Shown piece after piece: positions 1-13,100 of a stretch of 64,000 nucleotides of DNA. Below the pieces are notes generated by a model, which worked only from the letters and a program-made list of their open reading frames with translations, was not told the origin of the DNA and searched no databases. The first letter of the stretch is position 1. Every line of letters starts with the position of its first letter. Source of the DNA: Corbicula japonica (taxonomy: Eukaryota; Mollusca; Bivalvia; Venerida; Cyrenidae); contig JAZAYU010000224.1 of NCBI GenBank assembly GCA_038501625.1, positions 310,001 to 374,000 of the forward strand. Reading direction: 5' to 3'. Made by a program: the position numbers and the translations under genes.

Positions 1-1127
1 GCATTGGGCTCAAAATGACATCTAAATAAAATTGAACAGTTTTGTTTGGTCTACTCAAAGTTTGTCTGTTGTGCGAATTCGAATTACCTCGAAGAATAAT
101 TTTTCTTAGCTCCTATTGCGCACATTCAGATTATCTGCAAAAAAAAGAATTTTTACTTTTTACCATTTCTTAAACCAGGGCGTTTACTTAATGCTATGTT
201 ATATATTAACTTAAATGAACTCCAAATATTTATATAGGTTTGACGCAAAAATTCATTCGCATTTGAAAGCACTTGTTCATTATACGCAATTAAATATCAA
301 TTCAATCTACAATTTGAATCTAAATGATCACCGAACTTTCTTTAGAACCGAATTATCCGCCATTGGGATCAATCGATTATCGGACTTAAACTCTATTCTG
401 CCGTTCTAATTTGGACAATTTTAATGATTTAATTTGATATAATAATATTGAAATAGTAGTTTCTATGCGTAAAGTACACACCGTCTCGTGACATACGTCA
501 GTAGCGATGTCGGGTTGTATGTTATAACAATGATGACCGAAACAGTCCGTGTATGTTTGAGAAAATAATTGTTATAGATTATATATTCACAATTATTTTA
601 AAATAATGTGTCAAAATTGTTATTAAAGAAAAATTACTGACGTCAGGAACCTATCCAGGCAGTTCTAATTTCACTCCAGACTCACTTCATAAATTTCTGA
701 ATTTATTTTAAAAGTTTAAGTAAGAATTTCCGTTTAAGAGAGAGCGCACATTAAACTTTTATTGTATGAACTAAAGTTTTTACCCAACGTAATGGTAATG
801 CATAAATTTTATTTACTTGAACAAATCATGTAATTAATTTTAAAGCAATTAGTTTGCTGCTTGGAAAGCGCTGATCGCTTTGCATTTTATTCTAAACTTT
901 TAGAAAGGAGCAGTCTACTTTAATTTCTGCCAAAAATATTTTCTAATTAGCAAGAAAGGCATTTCTCAAATATGTGTGAACGTTAATTTCTTATTCGCGC
1001 AACAGAACAAAAATTATATAACATAACGGACACAGTCAACGACAATGTTATAGTTTTTCTTCATTTTTTAAGTTTTACTGCCTTATTTTGATACGAAATA
1101 GAGAAGTAACCAGTCAACATTATCACA
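1..1127. other. Upstream flank and probable 5' UTR of the EF-hand gene
   Basis: AT-rich sequence with no convincing coding exon. The short open frame at 215-409 has no family resemblance and no splice context that fits the gene downstream. The promoter and 5' UTR of the + strand EF-hand gene should lie here, because its ATG is at 1128, but no distinct core-promoter motif can be defended by eye. Confidence 0.4.
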
Positions 1128-1130
1128 ATG
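1128..1130 (+). CDS. Exon 1 coding part: initiator ATG only
   Basis: The ATG (A at -3) is followed immediately by a consensus donor, GTAAGC, at 1131. Exon 2 starts with a complete codon, so the start codon is the whole coding content of this exon and the rest is 5' UTR. The same arrangement is known from vertebrate and invertebrate calmodulin genes. No alternative in-frame ATG lies in exon 2. The transcription start is not determined. Confidence 0.65.
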
Positions 1131-4100
1131 GTAAGCAAAAACAGGACACAATGGACATAGCCATGGCGTAGTAAGTTGGAAAAAGTCATAGAGTAGTAGG
1201 TTGGACATTGTTATGGCGTAGTAAGTCATGAAGTATTAAGTTGGATAAAGTCATGGCGTAGTAAGCTGGACATAGTCATGGCGTAGTAAGTCATAGCGTA
1301 GTATATGTAGTAAGTTGGACATAGTAATTGGATAGTAAGTTGGAAAAATCATGTTGTAGTAATCTGGAGATAGTCTTGGAGTAGTAAGTCATGGCCTAGT
1401 AATTTGGAAAAAGTTATGGCGTAAAAACTGGACATAGTCATGGCGTAGTAAGTTAAAGCGTAGTAAGCTGGACATAGTCATGGCGTAGTAAGTCATAGCG
1501 TACAAATTTGGATATAGTCATGGAGTAGTTAGCTGGACATAGCCAAGGCGAAGTAAGTCATGGCGTAGTAAGCTGGACATAGTCAAGGCGAAGTAAGTCA
1601 TGGCGTAGTAAGTTGGACATAGTCAAGGCGAAGTAAGTCATGGCGTAGTAAGCTGGACATAGTCAAGGCGTAATAAGTCATGGCGTAGTAAGCTGGACAT
1701 AGTCAAGGCGTAATAAGTCATGGCGTAGTAAGCTGGACATAGTCAAAGCGTAATAAGTCATGGCGTAGTAAGCTGGACATAGTCAAGGCGAAGTAAGTCA
1801 TGACGTAGTAACTTTGAAAAAATAATGGCGTACTAAGTTGGACATAGTAAGTAAGATCATTTTGTCCGCTAGATAACGCTTGGTTTTGTTTTCCTTTCAG
1901 GAACCTGAAGAGCCCGAAGAAGACGCAATCTCCAGTTTCAAGCACAGTGTATATGAGGGTAAACACCATGTTTTATTTTATTTTTCAAATATACATTTAA
2001 AAAAAATCTTGTTAACACTGTAAAAGTGATCAAATACATTGTGTTTTTATCCAAAGAAGTAAAAAAGACACTTAATATAAATATCTAATGGATGGAAAAA
2101 AGAATTTAGAAAAGAAAATATTTATGTATTAACACTCAACTCCATATATGCAGATGTTACCGCATGAGCGACCAGCGTAGCCCAGCTGATACATACATGC
2201 CATCTGATACGGTTCAAGACTGGTCTCTTCTCGGCCAGAAAAAAAACTAATCAAGGGGCGAACAGTCAAGATCCTGATTCATGTCACAAATAATTTATAT
2301 TTAAAAAAAATGATTGCTCTGTACTTGATTGCTCTGTAACAAAAAGAGGGACATAACCAGCGCTTCTGGTGGGACTTGATTGGTTATCACATTGTAGATG
2401 CCAACATTTTATCACCAGATTTGACGTCTACATGGAATCAAAATAATTAATTAACTTAGGGGAACCATTCAAAGGGACACAACTCCAGCACATGCTCACA
2501 ATACAAACAAAATTAAGAAAGGAATGTACCGAACCTCAACAAACTATTTTCGTCTGCTTCCACATTAGTTCTTAAAATATATACCGTTAATATATGATTA
2601 ATACATTATCATTATTCTACAAGAACGATTGAGCCAACTCAAATCCGTAAAGCTCATTTAAACTTGATGCTGATTTCAAAACAATATTAATGCAAAAACA
2701 AGATGCCTTGGCTTAAAACTCTAGCAATATTTCTATTAAATGTCTCTATATAGCGATAACATTGTCTTTTTCAGGTGTTTCGATTATTTATTTAAAACTT
2801 CAATTTTGTACAGTTACCCGTTTGCATTAGTATATAAAGTTACATATTATTAAAAGCGCACACTGGGAATCGAACCTGTACGGCGACAGCGCCTATACAT
2901 CATGTTTAGCTATTTACCGATTGAGCTAGACGGGACCCCCCCCCACACACACACACAGACAACAACAACAACAACAACTAAAAAGTTGAGCGGATAACCC
3001 TGATATAGTACTCATCATCGCGTTACACCGGTAACCGATTATATACTAATAACAGTACAGACAGTATTTGTACGGGGAAACTTTTTACGACCGCCTCACT
3101 TCACAACTGTGAATTTTAAACTATTATAAGCCCGCGCTCGGAAGTTGCAATCAAAGATAATGCAATTGCACTAAGCGAACCAACCTTCTGTTACAGAATG
3201 CAGTCATGTTAAAGTAAAATCGTAGAAACGAACTCTAGGTATTGCTAGTTTCAAATAAATATGTTCTATATTTGACAGCGATAAAGAATGCATTTGGTCT
3301 TGCCTATGGGGACGAGAAGGAGTTGAATTTCAATGTGGATAATATATTCCCACTTCTGAAGACACTCGGACTCAACCCTCACAGTGAACGCGTCGTCGAT
3401 CTAGTCAGGGAATCCAGTATTGAACGTAAGTCTTTATCGATCTAGTCAGGGAATCCAGTATTGAATGTAAGTTTTTTATCGATCTAGTCAGGGAATCCAG
3501 TATTGAAAGTAAGTCTTTATCGATCTAGTCAGGGAATCCAGTATTGAACGTAAGTCTTTATCGATCTAGTCAGGGAATCCAGTATTGAATGTAAGTTTTT
3601 TATCGATCTAGTCAGGGAATCCAGTATTGAACGTAAGTCTTTATCGATCTAGTCAGGGAATCTAGTATTGAACGTAAGTTTTTTATCGATCTAGTCAGGG
3701 AATCCAGTATTGAACGTGTCTTTACATACAGTAAAACCCCTTATGGAGACCACCCCAAAATTAAGACTTGCTTGATAATAAGACCACTATATCAACGTCT
3801 ATCTTAATATTTATGCAGTATATTCTACCCCAGAAGTGTGACCATCCCACTATAAAGACCACTTTTGTCAGGTCCCAGACTAGGTCTTAAATGAGTGGTT
3901 TTACTGTAATATGCAAAAAAGGTGTCAAAACGTGCATTTTGTTACAGTTTTTACATTTGTAATTGGTATTGGTATTCTTTTACAAACCATTTTCCTTCAA
4001 TTTTGTCTTTTCTTTTGAGTTCTTCGATCCTTCTTTATCCGTTTGAATTAAATTTCATTGCCATTGCGATTGTAAATTAAAATTAAAAACGCAAGTTCGT

Positions 4101-7100
4101 TTGCTCAACAATATGTTATCTTCAAGCTCCCTTGATGAACGCCCATTCTGCATTACATAGCAATACTTACATTTGTGGCCACAAATCTGATCGTTGGACA
4201 AGCAAGACTAACATTTAATACTACCATCGGCCGAGAAACTCTATATTCCGTTGTCAAATTCTCGCTGAAAACTGAACTTCTGGTGGTCATTTTTAATTAA
4301 ATTATACAAGTGTATTTTGTTCATAGCATGTACAAAACAAATGCTATTTCGCCTTATTTCAGAGAACATGAATTCAAACATTAATCATTACCATGTTTTC
4401 AAATACCAAGTATGCCAAATAAAGTCTCCTATCAGTTTAATGATTAAACTCCTATATAACAAGTATCTGATTTTTTTGTGCATCCGTTTCAAAGGTTTTG
4501 GTGAAATCGATCCATCAGAATTCGAAGATGTCGTCCTCAACATGGTCAAAGAGAAGGACGAAGAGCTCTGGATCAAGCGTCTGGAAGAAAAGGAACACCT
4601 ACGTCATGAAAGAGAGGCGGCTCGGGCAACAGCAGAAGCTGAGAAATTTAGACTTGAACAAGGTATCTATGGAGTATCTCTTAAACTACCTTAGGGAAAT
4701 CTTGTTAAAGAGTGTAGATCGGTTTCTATTATCCCTGTTGTCGTGTTCTTGCTGATTTGACTTCAGGGCTCCGGTCTCGGTAAGGTTTAATTTCTTCATT
4801 TCTGCCAATCAGGTGCTTTAAATTTTAGACTGGTCACCAGCTTTATGAACTCATGTCCGAATTACGTCAGCTTAGCTATTTCAGAACACGTCTAATATTC
4901 TGTCGGCAGGTGACATCAGAGTATCTTCCCTGAGTTAATGTGGGACTAACATTTCTTAATGTTTCCCTTCTGACGATAGTTTTAACAGATACACCAACAC
5001 ACATATATTAAAAGGAAACAGAAACTTTGAAACTTTTCAACAAAAACGATATATTATGTAGTTTGATACATTGCATAATAAAGCTTCTTCAAGTAAGAGG
5101 GTTTGTTGAAAGCGGCATAAACTTATCATTTTAGTATATGTATTTATCTTCAGCGCGAGCGAAGGCTGGCTTTAAAAAGGAAGATGAAAATACCGATGAG
5201 TGGGCGGAATATGAAAGGAAAAAGAAAGAAGAGGAAGACAAACGAGAGAAAGAAATGAGAGACGACGAATTATATGATAACATAAAAATGGCTTTCAAGT
5301 AGGTACAATTTAGATATAGATAATAACGAAGCATTTATTGACGACAAGCATATAGTACATGTCAGTCGGGTTCTGACTTAACTTACAGACTAGTTTGCCT
5401 AAACACCTATCATTTATTCCTGCTATCTTGTCAAAGCTGAATTAACTCTAGCTTAACTCTAGCTTCACTTATCTCAAGTAGCCAAGTATATTGAGCGCCA
5501 ATGAAAACGCAACAATTTATTATGCATATTTCACCTTTTTATTTTTATTTTTGAATATTTTGATGTGTGTAAAAGGTTAATAAATTGTTAAATGTAGATG
5601 TGTTTTAAAAGCCATAAGTAACTAATCGATACAATAATGTTCCACACAATTTTTGAACTTTCTCTTCTACAGTAACCCCGTACAAACTCACGAAATCTTC
5701 GTTTTGGCATGTAGGCATGCATGAACAACCCCCAAAACATGTCCATTCGTTTACCTTTACTTACGGTTACATAAATCCCATCTTCAGTTTTCAAGTTTTA
5801 CTCTATAAAAATCTGATAATGCTAAAAGCTTTTAAACAACCAGTGACATGAGGTTTTGGGCATGATCCAATGTAGGAGGTCTCGACCTGAAATCGCTCGT
5901 TGGATGCATTGTTCACCGTCGACTCGTTTGGTCCAACGACATCTGGTTGATTTTAAAACACACCTAACATATGCCAATTTATTAAACTCCTACACATATC
6001 AAAATATTCCAAAAATAAAGTGTTGCGTTTTCATTGGCTGTCAGTATAGCATTCCTGTCTTCATGTGAGCACGTGTTGGTAATTCACCAAGGCAGACTGT
6101 ACAATTTCTTTAAACTTTATGAACATGGCAGGGCAAGTGTTAGGTTACTACAGCATGGCAGGGCAAGTGTTAGGTTAATACAACATGGCAGGGCAAGTGT
6201 TAGGTTACTACAGCATGGCAGGGCAAGTGTAAGGTTACTGCAACATGGCAGGGCAAGTGTTAGGTTACTACAACATGGCAGGGGAAGTATTAGGTTACTA
6301 CAACATGGTAGGACAAGTGTTAGGTTACTACAACATGGCGGGGCAAGTGTTAGGTTACTACAACATGGCAGGGCAAGTGTTAGGTTACTACAACATGGCA
6401 GGGCAAGTGTTATGTTACTACAAAATGGCAGGGCAAGTGTTAGGTTACTACAACATGGTGGGGCAAGTGTTAGGTTACTACAACATGGCAGGGCAAGTGT
6501 TAGGTTACTACAACATGGCAGGGCAAGTGTTAGGTTACTACAACATGGCAGGGCAAGTGTTAGGTTACTACAACATTGAACCTGGAAAGTCTTCTCTACT
6601 AATTATTTAACCTTGTCAAACGTTTAGGCTCTGAAGTTTATTTGGATACATGCACAACAAATAGCGCTTCTATTTCTAACATGATACTGATATGAACTAA
6701 TGTCAAGCTAAATTGTAACAAAGTTATGGAGCTGTAGTTCCATCTGTCAGTCTCCTAATAGTTGGTTGCAAACCCCAGGCGGTGAGTTCCTCTATGATTC
6801 GCTGCAGAAATGTTTAATAGTTACTTTAGTTTTATAACGACCCTATGCCTACAATGTTTGTCATATTGTACAAAATGAATTACAGAAAGATAAATCTTGA
6901 AATTTAAAATAACGTTTAAATGTAATGGGTAACAAAATATCATAATCACGTGACCTTGTGATGGCAGGTATGGGTGTAACATAACTAATTCGGAAGCAAG
7001 AATGTGTTATTGGAACCTTGTGACAATACAGATTTTCCACAACCCTATGATGACAGGAATTTGTGTCAAATAACCCAGGTGACTGCAGGGATTATGGCAA

Positions 7101-10100
7101 TTCGATTAATGTGTGGATATCGGTTGTTTGCTGCACAATTAAAATTGTTCAGTATGAGTTTGTTAGATCGATATTCATTTTGTTAACTCGCTGCTGCAGG
7201 TTTATTGATGCCGATGACGATGGGGTGATCTCCACCCAAGATCTCTATGTTCTCATGATGGGTATGGGCGAAATGTTGACTGATGATGAACTCTTCGGTA
7301 TGGTGAACATGGCCGACACGGACTGTGATGGCAAAGTAACATTTGAAGGTAAGGGCCAAAAATCATAAAACTATATTAGGATAACAGTCTCAAATCTCAA
7401 GCATCTGATTGGCTGAAATCGCGACAGGTCGCCATTTCAGCCAATCAGATGCTTGAGATTTGAGACTGGTCTCCAATCTCAGTTTTATAATCTTGGGCTA
7501 ATGATTGATTAGCATATTCGGATGGTTGTATCAGTCCAAGCATGTCAGCTTCGGTTAGCACGTCAAAAAATGGTACATGTTGATCTGATCCTAATTTCCA
7601 TGTTGTTTGCATGGCCGATATGTCCCGAGAATTGAAATCGACGTTGAATGTGAATAATAGTATTATGTGTTATGAAATGATTTGTATACATGCCAGTTGT
7701 GATAATGATTCAGGGGCCAATTTGCATTTGAAAAAAAATGTGAATGACTTCGGCTTTTACGTTTTAGGATTATAAACTCGTGCATTTTGTTATATCAGTG
7801 ATTTGGTACTATGGAAGAAACTCAACTCTTGATATGAATTTGTTGTCGAAGTATTTATGAGTTTGTGCCCTTGATTGTATCAATGTACACTACTTTTGTT
7901 AAAGAGCGAATTTTTGATAGTTTATGTCATAAATTGTTATTAAAGCTAAAACATTTCTTTGAGATATTTTAATGCTGATTTTTCTTTATGTCTGGATTAT
8001 TCATGCTGTCAAAACTGATGTCAAAATAGAGTTTCTCTCACGCAGAGCTTTATAATATGTAATAATGATAATCATCGCTATTTAACATTCAAGCCAAGTT
8101 AAAGCCATTAACTTGCGTTTGTGTCTGTGTGCATACGATAAGCACCTGCCAAATAAATGACATGACAATATTAAATTGTATAATTGGTTGATTTGCAGGA
8201 GGCATATAAAATTAAGTTGCGTCTATAAAATGTTTTAATATTAAAAACGTGTGTGTCATCTCTTGTAGTAATTAAATTTGTTGTGTGAGTTTTACGATTT
8301 ATTAAAAGTTGCGTTATAACTGAAATTACTTGCAAAAATGGAGGAAAACTTATTGCTTTGGTAACTTAATTTTGCTAATTAAGGAATTTAGAACTTGTAA
8401 TTGTGGAATAATTACCTTTAAGAATTGAATGCTAAAAAACTAAAGGAGCTTCATTATGGAAAAATTGTCGCCTGCGAAATGTTTTTTTAAAGAATATAAG
8501 TTCAGTTTTTCATGTTCTTGTTAACAACCCATAATGTTTAAAACTATGTCGCCATTATATACGTATTTATTCCCGTGCAAAGCATAGTAAGTGTTATCTT
8601 CTGCTTAAACTTCGAGAAATAGCGTCTACCACCCAAACACAGTTTCGTATGACACGACTTGTTGAGGTAGAACGACTTTTTTTAGTTTTGTGGAAATGAC
8701 ATGGTATTCTTCCAAAATGACGGTGTTGTTTGCTGATCTGTTTAGCAACTTTCAGAAAGTGTGAATATACGACAGATTAGACAAGTTTATGCCTCGGCTC
8801 TTGTACAAGCTAATCTATCATTTGTTTACCACAAGTGATCGCGACGTTAAATTGACAGTCCAGTGCTATTTCTACATTATTATATCTTTATAGAACAATG
8901 GGCCTAGGATGCCGAGTGGTTAAATATTGACTGTCAGTCACAGCCTCATCAATACTGTGAGTTTGTGTGTGAATCTTTCATCGGCGTAAGCCTTCCAGTT
9001 AGTGTTCGGAAGGTCGATGGTTCTAGGCAGGTGATTTCAAAACATTTCAAGAAGGCATCTGTATTTCTTCCTCACCCACCGGCTTAAATGTTACAAAACT
9101 TGGAGACCAGTCTTAAATCTCAGCAATTTGATTGGTTAAAATTGAGCGCAGTCTCAAACTGTTTATAACATTGGAGCCAGTAAGGTATTGTAGTAAGTAA
9201 AAATAATATCATAACCATCCGAAAGCACGATTATATACGCTAATTTAGCAAAACTATCAAATGTTTTAATAAATTTATTAACAGTCACATTAGACAAAGC
9301 TGACTCCATGTTCAAACACATTTAAGGGTAACTCGATAAAGAACAAACATTTAATCCTATTCTTTTAACAATAGAGGGTAGATCTAACGTGATATGATGA
9401 CGCGTCAGATAAACGGTTCTTATATTTCCTAATGTCATCGTTACACTAACCCTATCTATGTTACACCATATCTGCATATTGTTCTTCTATCACTGCGGAC
9501 ATTTGATACCCTTCATCGGTATGATTAGCATTATGCAACGTGAGAAATATGTCGTCGGTATCATTAATCAAACGAGCAATTCGTGTACGGTTTAAAGATA
9601 TTTATTCAGTCTTTTTCAAAATCCCTTTAAAACCAGGGTGTTATAAATTTTAAATAAGCGTCGAGATGTTCATGATCTCGTTCAAGTATGTGATTATGTA
9701 TTGTGACACTAAAAATAAATTATAGTTTATTGTGAGTAACAAAAAAGTCACGTGGTAGTCTATTTATAGAAGCAATAATGGTGTTATAGCGGATATAGGT
9801 GAATTTAATGTATTTTTCCACTGACCATTACTCGTTAAGGGAATATAACTGTTAATACCTTTGGCTGATAAATCATAATGAAATTAACAAGTCGGTCACG
9901 TGATAGTCTAGTTGTTGCTAGCCTACTCTAGTTTGCGACACAACTTGTATATAATACTGTTTTTCATTTAACATATTTTAGACTTTCCGATCATATAAAT
10001 CGAACTTTATAATATCCAATTTATGATGACTGTTGAAGATTCCAAGATAGTTTATCGCAGCTTACTTCAAATTTAAATTATTCAATAGATATAACATATT

Positions 10101-13100
10101 CGTAAACAATTTATTATGTAGTTATTTACCAATAGCACAACGTCTTTAAAATGTTTATAAGTTCATTCCTTAAAATCATCAAAATAAACCGACTGCATTG
10201 CAAGGGTTAAACATTTTGGAAACATGGATATATCCTTTACTTCTCAATGTAAATATATTTTCTGATTTTCAAAAAATTGGAGAAATCTTAAATAAGATTT
10301 TAAATAAGACGTGTTGTATTCTGAACAAATCCTTTGAGATAAATATAGTAAACCGTTCACATTGTTTAAAAATATATTGACTGCGTACGCAGGTCATCTT
10401 GTAACAGCTTCATAATGCTAATTCAAATTACAACACAGGATAATATCCACTTTTTCAGAAATTTGTAAATAAACGTTTTAAAAATAAATGAACGTTTTCT
10501 AAAATACAATTGCAAAAAGCAAACATACAAACAAACGAAAACAGACAGAAATGCTAAGCGAGACGATAAAATAACCGGATAGTTTTCAACCGTCTTTAAC
10601 GCCTTCTAAATAAGCACGTTTTGAAGTAATTACATTGCGGGATTCGTGCAATACAAAACGAATAATACCAAACGCCACTTTTATCTGCCAATAAGTTTTC
10701 CGTCTGGGTGACTGTTGATTACCGAGTGCACTTTTTGTCCAAAAAGATGTTCTGTTGGAATTTTATTTCAAACAACTTGTTAATTGAAAACTAGCAATTA
10801 TATGTATTGACACACTTAACAATATTACGTTCGACCATTTAAAAGGTGTCTAAATAACAAGCAAAGATTTGTATTTACATTTTGAACATTAAATAATTAT
10901 TTTACAAATGAAAGCGCGAGACGCATTGACTAACAGAATGAACGAAGGGGTACATTCAAAACATAGTGATAATCGATACGTGGTGAATAGATGAATGTAG
11001 GAAAGCTTATCAAGGCTACAAAGAACCAATTCGAACCTTTTCATTTTTATCTTCAACGACTGACAAGAGAGATAGTTTATTTGGTTGATAATTTTCAGTT
11101 TAAATGCTATGTGTACACATGGTTAACGATAGCAATCAGATACCTCTCTAGCCGCCGACGGGAACTGATTAACTGGCAGAGTAGTGCGTTTATCTCGGTC
11201 GGTAGATACACGGTTCTGGATATTTCATAGTCGATTCATAGTAAGTTTTGAAGAAAACTAAACTATTTGCTGAAAAATGTTTGCTTAATTCTTTTTGCGC
11301 TTAAGGGTCATATTTTGAAGGACGCATGTTATGGACTATGTTTTAATGAAGCCGTTGAAATCGTTTTTTTTTTATGTATAAACATGAGATTTATTTTTAA
11401 AGACAAAAGGCCCTACGCATGATCTTTGTTTTTGATCTGCGGATTTAATTTTACACAATTCTGATATATTTTGTTATGTTCTGCATGGAAAATTATCACA
11501 CGGCTTTACTTAACATGTTCATTCTGGAGGTTAGAGATTTAATTCATTCGTATTCCAAATCAAAGTAAATTAAACTTTCTTTCAGATCAAAATGTTGGTT
11601 TCTATATAAACATCTGATAATATTTATACAATTTCAGACTTTAAGAAATTTCTGCTACCCATATCTGGCAATGAAAGTCTGATCGTGTCACCAGCTGCCC
11701 TCGCCCAACTACATCTACAGTCCCAGCCTATCATCGTGGAAAGCGTCGGCAATTCAGCGAAAACACCCGAAGCAGCTAATGAGTCTGATGCCAGTGATAA
11801 AGAGCAAGCTGATGCATATCAGAAACTAGTCAGTGACAATACTCAACCATCTGTAGACAATACTCAGAAGGAGACTGGAAAGTCGAAAGGACTGGAAGTG
11901 TCTGAAGAAGAAAAAGCCAGAATTCAGAAACTAAAAAAATCTATGTTATGGGGATATATGTCATCAGCGAAATCAAGCACGGTTAGTCTATTTTCAAAAC
12001 CAAATTTTCCGGTTTGTTGATTTACCATATATAGCGTTTTCAATTGCAGTTTAACGAATGTGCTGTTTTGTCGCGTTCAGTTTCGCAATTATTGTAAATA
12101 ATTCGAGAATTGCACGCCAGACTTCCGTAACCCCTTATTTACTTCATTGTAGTTGCCACAGTCCTGCATGCAACATCGAAGACAATATCCGACTTTTAGT
12201 CCGTTTTTTAATATAAAGGTTTCGTGTATCTTTAACAATTTCTTGCAATTGTGACCTTGAAATAGCGTCACAATTGAACAGCTATCATTCCTGATTATGC
12301 AGGTAGTTTTTACGGCGGCTGTAAGAAGTCTCCCCGCAAACCCAATTGGTACTGTTGACCCTTATTGAGCGGCGCCCATCCCTTGGACAATAATATACAA
12401 TGAACAGACTCAATTAAACCGAGCCTGCAAAACTGTGATATTTGTCGTGTTCGGTAGCTTTCATAATTCTCTTTTTTAAAGATCTGGGTTGAATGTTTTA
12501 AAGCTGAGATTGGAAACCAGTCTCAAATCTCAAGCATCTGATTGGCTGAAATGGCGACTGGTCGCTTTTTTAGCCAATCAGATGCTGGAGATTTGAAACT
12601 GGTTTCCATGCTCAGTTTTATAACCTTGGGCGCTATTCTCACAAAAACAGTTAGAAATGAAATGCAAAGTTTAGACAATTTATTTCTTTACTGTACAAAA
12701 GTGAAATATACATATCAGGAATTGCCACACTCACAAAACACAGCCTCTCCACGCAGCGAAAAGGAAGAGAAGAGGGTAAAAGATACACAGACGCGCTTTA
12801 GAAAAGCATCTGTTAATTTCATTGCATTATTACAAAAAAAGATTTCGCAAAAATATCGTAACTGAAATTGTATATAACACTTTTCTTTTTATTTTAGGAT
12901 TCCCGGCAAGTCAGTCTCTCGTCCATATCTTCTATTGATGACGAAGTCTTTAAAGACAAGTCATCCCCTAATACACCAGACACTCAAAACAAAATATTGA
13001 TTGATACCAAAGAAGATTCTGAAGGTGTTGACGAAGAGAGAATTGAACAAACCGTTCAAGAGGCGGCTGGTAGTCTGCATGCAATTCGCGAAGAAGATGA

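Noticed and set aside
1148..1855. CRISPR-like array
   Set aside because: Units are contiguous without unique spacers, and the context is an animal intron. The same holds for the arrays at 3396, 6121, 21985 and 51068.
6034..6610. Long + strand open frames encoding a 10-residue repeat
   Set aside because: They are the 30-bp minisatellite read through in two frames; unit length divisible by three explains the openness. It lies inside intron 5 of a gene with consistent splicing.
12542..12865. 107-residue + strand ORF between exons 7 and 8
   Set aside because: Built from a hairpin MITE and a dispersed repeat; exon 7 joins exon 8 in phase without it.
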